The position numbers and the translations under genes were made by a program. DNA of 8,645 nt from contig JALRIQ010000017.1 of NCBI GenBank assembly GCA_023277325.1, forward strand, positions 1 to 8,645. Reading direction: 5' to 3'. This document shows, in pieces, positions 1-6,635 of the stretch (the first letter of the stretch is position 1; each line of letters opens with the position of its first letter). The DNA is from Bacteroidia bacterium (GTDB taxonomy: Bacteria; Bacteroidota; Bacteroidia; UBA8524). The notes under the pieces were generated by a model. The model searched no databases, was not told the DNA's origin, and worked only from the letters and a program-made list of their open reading frames with translations.

Positions 1-160
1 TAAAACCACGTAAATCACCTTGATTCCAGGCACGTTCCTGCGCACGCATTACCGACTCAATTGCAGCGCTTTCTGCATGAAGATTCCCTGTTTGGGCTTG
101 ATTGCATCCCAAGGCGCTGAATACTCCGAGCAGTATAATAAAAGAGATACTTCGTATCAT
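1..160 (-). CDS. DUF4440/SnoaL-like (NTF2 fold) lipoprotein, N-terminal part only
   Basis: The first 53 codons of a gene that runs off the low end of the window. The protein starts with a short basic and hydrophobic signal (MIRSISFIILLGVFSALGC) ending in a relaxed lipobox, A-L-G-C, with the lipidated cysteine at residue 19, so a lipoprotein is likely. After a short linker, residues 33-53 read as a helix, IESVMRAQERAWNQGDLRGF. The AQ-x(3)-WN-x-GD-x(2)-GF pattern is typical of the first helix of DUF4440/SnoaL-like proteins of the NTF2-like superfamily. These are small cone-shaped folds, often of unknown role in Bacteroidota. The ATG (158-160) overlaps the TGA of the upstream djlA-like gene as ATGA, which suggests translational coupling. 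The catalytic or binding part lies outside the window, so no substrate can be proposed. Confidence 0.75.
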   Translation of the reverse strand, partial: MIRSISFIILLGVFSALGCNQAQTGNLHAESAAIESVMRAQERAWNQGDLRGF

Positions 161-906
161 TTTATGCCCCGTTGTTTTTTAATGACCTCATAAGCCTCCT
201 GCACCTTTTGAAACTTCTGTTGTGCCGCTTGAACAGCATCCTCACCTAAAGTAGAGACCTTATCTGGATGAAAACGGGTAGCCATTCGGCGGTATGCTTT
301 TTTCACCTCGTCGTCGGTTGCAAGTTCTGTTATTTCGAGCACATCATACGCCCAATTATTCGATTTAACGAACATGGCTTTGATGGCTGCCAAGTCGGCA
401 GCTGCGATATTAAAGTACCCTCCTATCTGATTCAAGACCAGCTCTTCACTTTTATCCAATTGTCCATCTGCGGCAGCAATACCATAGAGGTAATGCATCA
501 ACTGAAGGCGACCAGCATGGTTCACATACTGCACAATCTGGAGGCAAATGGGCCGAAGAGAAATTTCTGAATCGAGCAGCTTCTTTAAGGTAGGAAGGGC
601 TTCTTTGGTTTTTTCCTCACCAAAATTTCCTACCAGGAAGGTTTTTATAAAATTCAGTTCCGATTTAAGTTGCTTGCCATCTGCTTTCATCACAGCAGCC
701 GACAATACCAGCAAACTCATAAAAAAATCGTCCTGCGCGCCACGCATTGCTCTTGGATCTGGGTCTCCCCCGCCAAGCAATCTCTCGGGAGCATCGGAAG
801 CAGAATCCACAAAGGATCCTACTACCAAACCGAGTAATGCACCGATCGGTCCGCCAAAGGCCCAACCTAAACCACCGCCTAATATTTTTCCAAAATTACC
901 TGCCAT
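157..906 (-). CDS. djlA: DjlA-like co-chaperone with TerB and C-terminal J domain
   Basis: 249 aa. Residues 5-31 are a glycine-rich hydrophobic segment (FGKILGGGLGWAFGG...GALLGLVVG) that resembles the membrane anchor of E. coli DjlA. Residues ~60-175 form a helical TerB-like region, with the repeated acidic signatures A-x-ADG (about 71-77 and 144-148) seen in TerB folds. Residues ~185-247 are a J domain, with HPD at 213-215 flanked by KKAYRRMATRF and a helix ending YEVIKKQRGIK. The order anchor-TerB-J and the C-terminus match DjlA; E. coli DjlA is about 270 aa, so this one is slightly shorter and lacks the Gly-rich linker before the J domain. Family knowledge predicts that it stimulates DnaK ATPase at the inner membrane. 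The start overlaps the kmo stop by 11 bases, and the end overlaps the next lipoprotein by 4, so the three are probably co-transcribed. Client proteins are unknown. Confidence 0.88.
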   Translation of the reverse strand: MAGNFGKILGGGLGWAFGGPIGALLGLVVGSFVDSASDAPERLLGGGDPDPRAMRGAQDDFFMSLLVLSAAVMKADGKQLKSELNFIKTFLVGNFGEEKTKEALPTLKKLLDSEISLRPICLQIVQYVNHAGRLQLMHYLYGIAAADGQLDKSEELVLNQIGGYFNIAAADLAAIKAMFVKSNNWAYDVLEITELATDDEVKKAYRRMATRFHPDKVSTLGEDAVQAAQQKFQKVQEAYEVIKKQRGIK

Positions 907-2239
907 TCAATGCGGCTTTTTCTTCAGCAATTATGGCTTTTATGCGGCTTTCATCCTTGAGGTCAATTTTATTCTGAATGATCCGATTAAGAATACGCTG
1001 ATTCACCGGCCCCATAGATAAAGCCTCTGAATAAGGCATATTGGTGAAGGTTACCATCTCGTATTGAGAAAGGTAGGATTCCGGATATAGGTCGCAGAGT
1101 TCATGTTCTACTTCCTTTTGTTTGAGGAAAGCCTCATTCCCTACACTGTCGCGCATCTCCACAAAGTTCTGGACGGCGAGGTCAGCGATGGCATCGGCAT
1201 TTACCTTTCTCAGTTCCTGGTACTCGGCGAATACTTTACCCCAGTCGTTGCCATGTCTTTCGACGCATTCATCGAGGATTACACAGTCTTCGAAAGCGCA
1301 GTTCATTCCTTGTCCGAAAAACGGAACGATGGCATGTGCTGCGTCGCCGAGTAAGGCCAGTTTATCCTCACGTACCCACGGGTAGCATTTTACAGTTACC
1401 AGAGAAGAAGTGGGGTTCGTGAAATAATCTTCCAACAAACTTGGCATCATCGGAACCGCATCCGGGAAGCGCTTTTTGAAGAATTTCTCAACCTGCTCTT
1501 CCGTTTGCAGGGAGGCAAAACTCTCTTCTCCTTCAAATGGGAAGAACAAGGTACAGGTGAAATCCCCTGCCGGGTTTGGCAGAGCAATCATCATATAATG
1601 CCCTCTTGGCCAAATATGTAGACTCTCTTTGTGCATGCGGAATCCTCCTTGTTCTGCCGGTGGAATCAACAATTCCTTGTAACCATGCTCCAAATAACTT
1701 TGCGAATAATTGAATCTATCTGTTACCTGAAGCCGACCGCGTGTAGCTGCGAAAGCACCATCGGTACCTATAATTCTATCGCCAGTAACCGTATGTTCTG
1801 TGCCTTGCTCATCAACAAATACAGCAGTAGCCGAATCTAAATTTACATCGATGCACCTGTGCTCGAAATGAAGGTGAATATTTGGGTATTCATCGGCGAG
1901 CTCGAGCAAACGGATGTTTAATAATCCGCGCGAAACAGAATAAATCGCTTGATCCTCCTTGCCATACGGTTGATAAGCTAAATCTCCTTCAACTGGGTGC
2001 ATGGTTCGTCCATACATGGGTATGGCTTGCTTCAAAATCTCTTCATCCAAACCTACCTTGCTTAAGGCACGCAATCCGCGCACAGAAAGGGCAAGGTTGA
2101 TAGATCGTCCGGCAGAGATGCGGTTATTGCGCATGTCCGGACGTCTTTCGTATACATTTACCTCAAAACCACGTTTTGCGAGGTAAACTGCCATGAGTGA
2201 ACCCGAAAGTCCACCGCCTATGAGGGTAATTCTATTCAT
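896..2239 (-). CDS. kmo: Kynurenine 3-monooxygenase (FAD-dependent)
   Basis: 447 aa. It hydroxylates L-kynurenine to 3-hydroxykynurenine using NADPH and O2, a step in tryptophan catabolism and de novo NAD synthesis. The N-terminal Rossmann motif is GGGLSGS at 8-14, with an acidic FAD ribose contact in VYERR (29-33). The family blocks SINLALSVRGL (46-56), DRIIGTDGAFAATR (154-167) and GDAAHAIVPFFGQGMNCAFEDC (about 298-319, the second FAD motif) are all present. R78 and Y92 fall where human Arg85 and Tyr99 bind the substrate carboxylate, and N358/E361/M362 in NFVEMRDSV match the conserved C-terminal substrate-side block. It lacks the C-terminal membrane helix of the mitochondrial enzyme and is close in length to bacterial soluble KMOs. 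It lies 57 bases after the DUF4249 gene and overlaps the djlA-like gene by 11 bases. No other kynurenine-pathway gene is visible here. Confidence 0.95.
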   Translation of the reverse strand: MNRITLIGGGLSGSLMAVYLAKRGFEVNVYERRPDMRNNRISAGRSINLALSVRGLRALSKVGLDEEILKQAIPMYGRTMHPVEGDLAYQPYGKEDQAIYSVSRGLLNIRLLELADEYPNIHLHFEHRCIDVNLDSATAVFVDEQGTEHTVTGDRIIGTDGAFAATRGRLQVTDRFNYSQSYLEHGYKELLIPPAEQGGFRMHKESLHIWPRGHYMMIALPNPAGDFTCTLFFPFEGEESFASLQTEEQVEKFFKKRFPDAVPMMPSLLEDYFTNPTSSLVTVKCYPWVREDKLALLGDAAHAIVPFFGQGMNCAFEDCVILDECVERHGNDWGKVFAEYQELRKVNADAIADLAVQNFVEMRDSVGNEAFLKQKEVEHELCDLYPESYLSQYEMVTFTNMPYSEALSMGPVNQRILNRIIQNKIDLKDESRIKAIIAEEKAALNGR

Positions 2240-2296
2240 TGTCAGCGAAATTACATTATTCCCGGGGGTCCATAAAATGACCCAGGTCAGGAATTG

Positions 2297-3097
2297 TTAA
2301 GGTACAACTTGCCCTACGCGTCGAATATCGGCACATAGGAAATATCCTACAGCCCCGCCTGAAATATTGGTAGGTGGGTTAGCAGGTGGAGTTTGAAAAG
2401 GACCCGGTGCGCCAGAATTCAGGTTGGCGAGCGCGTTGAAATAGGTTGCAATAGGAACATCTAGGCTTCTAAATTCCAACATCACGGAGTCGCCAGATTG
2501 CGCTCGGTAAAAAGGCAATTCAAAAGGAACCCGTTCAAATTTTTTCAGGTCAGCGTTTGTGAACAGAATTTCCTGGTCGAACATGGTATCATTCTGACCG
2601 AAGTTAAACCGGGTATAAATCTCATCTTCTCTTCTATCCACAGAATAATAGGTAACGGCATATCCTTCATCGATAAATCCGCTAGCCGGCTTATAATCAA
2701 ATTGCAAAACCGGATCAACCTCAAACATGGGGTAAAGGGTAGCAGTGGACGTATACTCTTTACCATCTACAACAACCTTGAGGGTATAAACTTTCGCGGT
2801 ATCAGGGATATAACCTGCAGGACCTTTGTACAGGCCTTCACCCACATAATTGAACATGACAGTTCCCTGGTCATTGCTTATCTCAACAGTTCCATCAGGA
2901 ATATAAACAGGAGCTACCGGATTAAAATAATCCTGCGTAAGGCTGAGGCGCACGTAAGAGGAATCCACCTCCGTTACCAGGTAGCCTTCAATCACCACGC
3001 GCGTTTGTGTCTCACCCAATTCCAAGTCGACCTTTTCGGTACATGCACTGAACAGGCTTAAAAAAACGATGCCGATTAAATAAAGCTGCTTTTTCAT
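2297..3097 (-). CDS. DUF4249 domain-containing outer-membrane-associated lipoprotein
   Basis: 266 aa. The N-terminus is a lipoprotein signal: a basic start, a hydrophobic core, then L-F-S-A-C with the lipid-carrying cysteine at residue 19. The mature protein opens TEKVDLELGETQTRVVIEGYL, a pattern typical of DUF4249 proteins, in which a short strand EKVD is followed by a VVEG-like strand and then a V-S-L-T-x(3)-F/Y block (here RLSLTQDYF near residue 50). The rest is predicted beta-rich (VEIS..., YTLKVVVDGKEY). The C-terminal segment GGAVGYFLCADIRRVGQVVP also fits the family ending. In Bacteroidota, DUF4249 genes usually sit directly beside a TonB-dependent receptor, as here with only 4 bases between the receptor stop and this ATG. 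A role as surface partner of the receptor, by analogy with SusD, is inference; no binding residue can be named. Confidence 0.85.
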   Translation of the reverse strand: MKKQLYLIGIVFLSLFSACTEKVDLELGETQTRVVIEGYLVTEVDSSYVRLSLTQDYFNPVAPVYIPDGTVEISNDQGTVMFNYVGEGLYKGPAGYIPDTAKVYTLKVVVDGKEYTSTATLYPMFEVDPVLQFDYKPASGFIDEGYAVTYYSVDRREDEIYTRFNFGQNDTMFDQEILFTNADLKKFERVPFELPFYRAQSGDSVMLEFRSLDVPIATYFNALANLNSGAPGPFQTPPANPPTNISGGAVGYFLCADIRRVGQVVP

Positions 3098-3101
3098 CGT
3101 C

Positions 3102-5465
3102 TTAGAATTTGAAATTATAGGTTACAGATGGAACAACACGGAAGAGGTAGGTTTTGTAAGCGGCATTTTGACCGGTATTCTCATCCACACGGAAATCGAG
3201 GGTATAGAAGTTTCTTCTTCCATAAACGTTGTAGATGCTGAACACCCAGCTGCTTTCATTTTTATAGGTTTTACCCTCAACCTTCTTGCGGTAGAGTGTC
3301 ATGCTTAAATCCATGCGATGATAAGCCGGTATACGCAATGCATTGCGATCGCTGTACAATGGAATAACTTGTCCGTTTAAGGTATACTGACCAACAGGCG
3401 CAGTATAGGCATCACCCGTTGCAAAAATGAAACTTCCTGAAACATTGATGCGTTGGTTCAAATCATGAGAAGCAACAACGGTCAAATAGTGCCTGCGGTC
3501 GAACCTGAAATTGTACCATTCGCCACGGTTGATATTATCTGCTCTGCGCTCTGACTTAGCCAGGGTATAAGCCACCCAACCTGTTGTTTTTCCTTTTGTT
3601 TTGCGGAGGAAAAACTCAGCACCGTAAGCGCGGCCTCGACCTGCCACCAATTGCGATTCAATATTTTCGGTGAAGTCGATTGTTGCATTGTCAATCAACT
3701 CCACTGTATTGCTCATGTTCTTGTAATACACTTCAACCGATCCCTCAACCTGGTTATCGAAGAAGTTACGGAAGTAACCGATAGCCACCTGATCGGCGAT
3801 TTGTGGTTTGATGGATGGCGTAGATGGTGTCCAAAACTCCTGCCCTGTGGAAGCTGCAATATTCTGAATCAGATGCAGGTATTGCGCCATGCGGTTATAC
3901 GATGCTTTGATGGAGCTTTTTGAATTCAGGCGGTAAACCATATTCACCCGAGGTTCGATATTCGCGAAAGTATTGTAGAACTTACCTGACTCATAAAAGA
4001 GGGTATCGATAACCGTTCCCGGACGAACAGATCCATCTTGAAAAAAGTTCTTTTGTCCGTTAGCATAAACAAACTCGCGTCCTTTACCTGCATTGCTAAA
4101 TACCGATACGCGGAATCCATACTCCATTTCGAAACGACCAATTGGTTTCCATTCGTGACTTACATAATACGCCTGGCTTAATGCTCTTTTCTTTGGAAGC
4201 GAAGCAGCAGTGATTATCGATTCAGAAGTGATTGGCTCAATTCTGCCTGGCAAGAAGGTATGGAAGGTATTCCAGAACCCGAAGCGTACCGTATTTTTCG
4301 GATTAACGTAATAGGTATAATCCTGTTTGATACCGATATCATCGATATAATTCAGACGTTGAAAGTTCAGGTTTTTCGCCAGGTTAAAGTCGATTTGGTA
4401 ATTGTATCGGCTATAGATAATGCTGGTATTCAAAAACAATTTCTGGTTAAAAATATGGTTCCAACGTGCTGTGGTGGTGGTGTTTCCCCAACCAAATCCG
4501 GCAATACCTGCAAAGCCAAGGCGATCTCTACCAGTATAGGCAGAAATATAAAGACGGTCTTTTTCTGAAAGTTTAAAATTCACCTTCATGTTCAAGTCGC
4601 CAAAATTGGCAATGGCATCTTTGGTCATGTCGCTGAGCGGAAAGAACAAATCGAAATAAGAGCGACGACCCGAAATGATAAAAGAACTTTTTTCCTTTTG
4701 AATAGGCCCTTCGAGCGTTAAACGAGAGGATAAGATTCCGATACCTCCGCTGGCTGAAAATTTCTTGGTATTTCCATCTTTCATGCGGATATCCATTACC
4801 GAAGCAAGGCGACCCCCGTATTGAGAAGGAATTCCTCCTTTATAGAGTTCAAAATCTTTTACCGCATCTCCATTGAAAACGGAGAAAAAGCCCACCACAT
4901 GCGAAGGGTTATACACCACGGCTTCATCCAGAAGCACCAGGTTGTGGTCTACGTTACCTCCGCGTACGATGGATAAGGTATTACCATCTCCCGCAGACTG
5001 AACCCCAGGGAGGAGTTGAATGGCTTTGATGATATCCACCTCACCGAGAAGAATTGGGATTTTTTTAACGGTTTTTACATCGATAGAGACCACCGACATT
5101 TTGTTTTCGCTTACGTTCTTATCGACTTTTTCTCCAGTTACCAGGGCCTCTTTAAACTCGAGCGACTCTTCCATCAGTTCGATATTGATGGTCATGTCTT
5201 GATTTACATTGAGTACCGTGTCTTTGTCTTCATACCCCACATAGCTGTACGTTATGCGGTATTTGCCCTTCGGCATGGTAAACGAATAAAAGCCATATAC
5301 GTTGGTAACCGTTCCATTTTTCAGCTCCGTAACAAACATATTGGCTCCAATGAGTTCCTCTCCTGTTGCTCCATCTGTAATCCTTCCACTGAGGGTAATG
5401 TCTTGCGCCATGCTTTTCGCCGAACCGGCGCCGAGCAGCAAGACTAAAATCAAAAATCGTTTCAT
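3102..5465 (-). CDS. TonB-dependent outer-membrane receptor with CarboxypepD_reg-like N-terminal domain
   Basis: 787 aa. A signal peptide (1-20) ends AKSMA-QD, a good signal peptidase I site. Residues ~24-98 form a CarboxypepD_reg-like beta-sandwich (LSGRITDGATGEELIGANMF, ...YGFYSFTMPKGKYRITYSYVGY). Residues ~118-230 are the plug, with the typical VDIIKAIQLLPGVQ (143-156), VRGG (167-170), LLDEAVVYNPSH (178-189) and GGIPSQYGGRLASVMDI (210-226). The rest is a ~22-strand barrel rich in alternating aromatic residues, ending VTYNFKF with the terminal Phe used for outer-membrane insertion. It is shorter than the ~1000-aa SusC proteins, and no SusD follows, so a glycan-uptake (PUL) role is not supported. 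The substrate is unknown. The start has a weak AGGA about 11 bases upstream. It leads a two-gene unit with the DUF4249 lipoprotein; kmo may be read from the same transcript. Confidence 0.93.
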   Translation of the reverse strand: MKRFLILVLLLGAGSAKSMAQDITLSGRITDGATGEELIGANMFVTELKNGTVTNVYGFYSFTMPKGKYRITYSYVGYEDKDTVLNVNQDMTINIELMEESLEFKEALVTGEKVDKNVSENKMSVVSIDVKTVKKIPILLGEVDIIKAIQLLPGVQSAGDGNTLSIVRGGNVDHNLVLLDEAVVYNPSHVVGFFSVFNGDAVKDFELYKGGIPSQYGGRLASVMDIRMKDGNTKKFSASGGIGILSSRLTLEGPIQKEKSSFIISGRRSYFDLFFPLSDMTKDAIANFGDLNMKVNFKLSEKDRLYISAYTGRDRLGFAGIAGFGWGNTTTTARWNHIFNQKLFLNTSIIYSRYNYQIDFNLAKNLNFQRLNYIDDIGIKQDYTYYVNPKNTVRFGFWNTFHTFLPGRIEPITSESIITAASLPKKRALSQAYYVSHEWKPIGRFEMEYGFRVSVFSNAGKGREFVYANGQKNFFQDGSVRPGTVIDTLFYESGKFYNTFANIEPRVNMVYRLNSKSSIKASYNRMAQYLHLIQNIAASTGQEFWTPSTPSIKPQIADQVAIGYFRNFFDNQVEGSVEVYYKNMSNTVELIDNATIDFTENIESQLVAGRGRAYGAEFFLRKTKGKTTGWVAYTLAKSERRADNINRGEWYNFRFDRRHYLTVVASHDLNQRINVSGSFIFATGDAYTAPVGQYTLNGQVIPLYSDRNALRIPAYHRMDLSMTLYRKKVEGKTYKNESSWVFSIYNVYGRRNFYTLDFRVDENTGQNAAYKTYLFRVVPSVTYNFKF

Positions 5466-5619
5466 CTATCGAATCCTGTCAATGAATTGTTCCACGAAGA
5501 GAATAAATTTTATCCATAGTGGAATCATCCTTTTGATAAGCCGTAAAAAATCGGGGGTAAAGCACATCAAAACACTTCCGAAACAATTCCCTAATCTAAC
5601 ATGGATTTGTTCAGATTGT

Positions 5620-6057
5620 TTACTTTCTGAAAGAAGGATATGGAATATGGCTTGAATCGTTCTCCGTCATTGGAAATGTTTTGCTTCGCCAGGCTGCTTT
5701 TGCCTTTTCAATTCACTCCTTATCGCTCGATACAAAGTTCCAATCGATATAGCGTTCTTCTGGGAATGGGTCCCCGCCAAAAAGCAATAAATGCGTATTC
5801 GGCTCCAGGGTAAGGGCGCATGAATCCTGTGCCTTGGCAACCAGCATATTTCCTTTTTCAATATGATGTTCAAAGGCCTGAATGGCTCCGTCGACAATAC
5901 CTATCCCTATTTCACAAAAGAGCTTATCGCCCGTATTGAGCAGGCCTCCCTTTTCACTGATGACTTCCACCCTAAACAAATTGGAAAGAACCGGCACGGG
6001 CGATTTGCGTCCATAAGCTTCAACGGCGACCAAGCGGAGTTTCATCTCATTCTCCAT
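5620..6057 (-). pseudogene. Pirin family protein, 5'-truncated and interrupted by an in-frame TGA
   Basis: The reading frame encodes the C-terminal cupin half of a pirin. LRLVAVEAYGRKSPVPVLSN (residues 7-26) matches the strand that opens this half, and LFGGDPFPEERYIDWNFVSS is the hallmark near the end. After NFVSSDKE the frame meets TGA (5713-5715), but the same frame goes on as IEKAKAAWRSKTFP... to TAA at 5620-5622. Pirins of this type read SSSKERIEKAKxxW, so the TGA stands where an arginine is expected and could be a CGA to TGA change. The N-terminal cupin, which carries the metal-binding histidines, is absent: the ATG (6055-6057) follows the T-run of the ccp-azurin terminator directly, leaving no room for it or for a normal ribosome-binding site. 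Total about 145 codons against 230-300 in intact pirins. Alternatives are a stand-alone 114-aa domain still in use, or a sequencing error at the TGA. Confidence 0.85.
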
Positions 6058-6092
6058 AAAAAAAGGCCAACTCTCCGAAGAAAGTCAGCCTT
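6058..6092 (-). terminator. Intrinsic terminator after the ccp-azurin operon
   Basis: Read on the minus strand, AAGGCTGACTTTC, loop TTCG, GAGAGTTGGCCTT, then a run of T. All 13 positions of the stem pair in RNA (three as G-U), the loop is the very stable C(UUCG)G tetraloop, and the seven-base T-run (6058-6064) follows, its first two bases being the last two of the stem. The G-U pairs become A-C mismatches on the plus strand, so the hairpin is built for minus-strand transcripts. It begins 20 bases after the azurin stop codon. Confidence 0.93.
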
Positions 6093-6112
6093 CACTTGAT
6101 CTGCTCCAGTAA

Positions 6113-6622
6113 TTATTTTACGATGAAGTCGCCTTGCATCTGGCCATAATGACCAGGGAAAGTGCAAAGATACTTATAGGTTCCTGGAGCTGGCGCATCG
6201 AATTCGATGGTTTCGCTTTCCCCAGGGCCTATAATTTTGGTATAGATAATTGGATCTGCATAGCGATCAGCTGGTTGGTAGCCATTGTCTTTGGCAGCAA
6301 TAGCCGCCGTTGCATAAGCCACCAAGTCAACACCCTGATCGAGCAAGGTCCAATTATGCCCCATCGCTTCTACAGGCATTTGCCCTACATTTTTTAAGGT
6401 GAGTTTCACTTTTGTTCCCGCCTTAACTTCAATTACTTTTTTGTCGTATTGCATGGCGTCATTCGCCTCGATGGTCACTTCCACCACTTCCTTTTCAGTA
6501 GGGGCGGCAGGTGCTTTCTCATTCACTGGCGCTTCAGGTGCTTTCTCTTCGGTTTTGGTTTCTCCACCGCAAGCGGCAAGGAATAATGTTCCAAGGGCAA
6601 TGGTTAAAATTTGCTTTTTCAT
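6113..6622 (-). CDS. Azurin-like blue (type 1) copper lipoprotein
   Basis: 169 aa. The signal MKKQILTIALGTLFLAAC carries a lipobox L-A-A-C with Cys18. Residues ~20-45 are a low-complexity linker of E, K, P and A that would hold the domain away from the membrane. The cupredoxin domain (46-169) shows all type 1 copper ligands in azurin arrangement: GHNWTL with His89 (and Gly88 as the axial carbonyl), then YLCTFPGHYGQM with Cys153, His158 and Met162. C-x4-H-x3-M is the azurin spacing (Cys112, His117, Met121 in Pseudomonas). The middle (95-125) contains the azurin-type helical flap. It is a one-electron carrier on the cell envelope. It starts 13 bases after the ccp stop and ends 20 bases before a strong terminator, so it is the last gene of a two-gene operon and the likely electron donor to Ccp. 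Confidence 0.95.
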   Translation of the reverse strand: MKKQILTIALGTLFLAACGGETKTEEKAPEAPVNEKAPAAPTEKEVVEVTIEANDAMQYDKKVIEVKAGTKVKLTLKNVGQMPVEAMGHNWTLLDQGVDLVAYATAAIAAKDNGYQPADRYADPIIYTKIIGPGESETIEFDAPAPGTYKYLCTFPGHYGQMQGDFIVK

Positions 6623-6635
6623 ATCGATTGTGTAC

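Noticed and set aside
548..1021. A 157-codon plus-strand open frame across the djlA-kmo junction
   Set aside because: It is antisense to two well-supported genes, and its sequence is rich in Pro, Ser and Lys without any family signal.
2266..2283. Inverted repeat GGGTC-N8-GACCC between the DUF4249 gene and kmo as a terminator
   Set aside because: The stem is only 5 bp and no T-run follows on the minus strand; it is weak evidence for a break between the genes.
2498..3061. A 187-codon open frame on the plus strand, antisense to the DUF4249 gene
   Set aside because: It has no recognisable domain and lies wholly inside a well-supported lipoprotein gene on the other strand; its composition is that of a mirrored coding frame.
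5016..5447. A 143-codon plus-strand open frame opposite the receptor N-terminus
   Set aside because: It is the reverse of the signal peptide, CarboxypepD_reg-like and plug region of the receptor; no motif supports it.
2297..5465. A polysaccharide utilisation locus (SusC/SusD)
   Set aside because: The receptor is shorter than SusC, the partner is DUF4249 rather than SusD, and no glycoside hydrolase or sensor-regulator is present.
5466..5619. A Bacteroidota-type promoter (TTTG / TAnnTTTG) upstream of the receptor
   Set aside because: No properly spaced match was found on the minus strand; only isolated TTTG-like words occur, so no promoter is called.
5302..5655. A plus-strand open frame covering the gap between the receptor and the pirin remnant
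   Set aside because: Most of it is antisense to the receptor; the part in the gap has no motif and no ribosome-binding site.
5713..5715. Selenocysteine or another recoding of the TGA in the pirin
   Set aside because: The expected residue is arginine, not cysteine, and the N-terminal half of the gene is missing too, so simple decay is the better explanation.
5667..5897. A 76-codon minus-strand frame overlapping the pirin remnant
   Set aside because: The pirin C-terminal tail reads clearly in the other frame past the TGA, so this frame is a shadow. A frameshift explanation was dropped because the original frame continues correctly.
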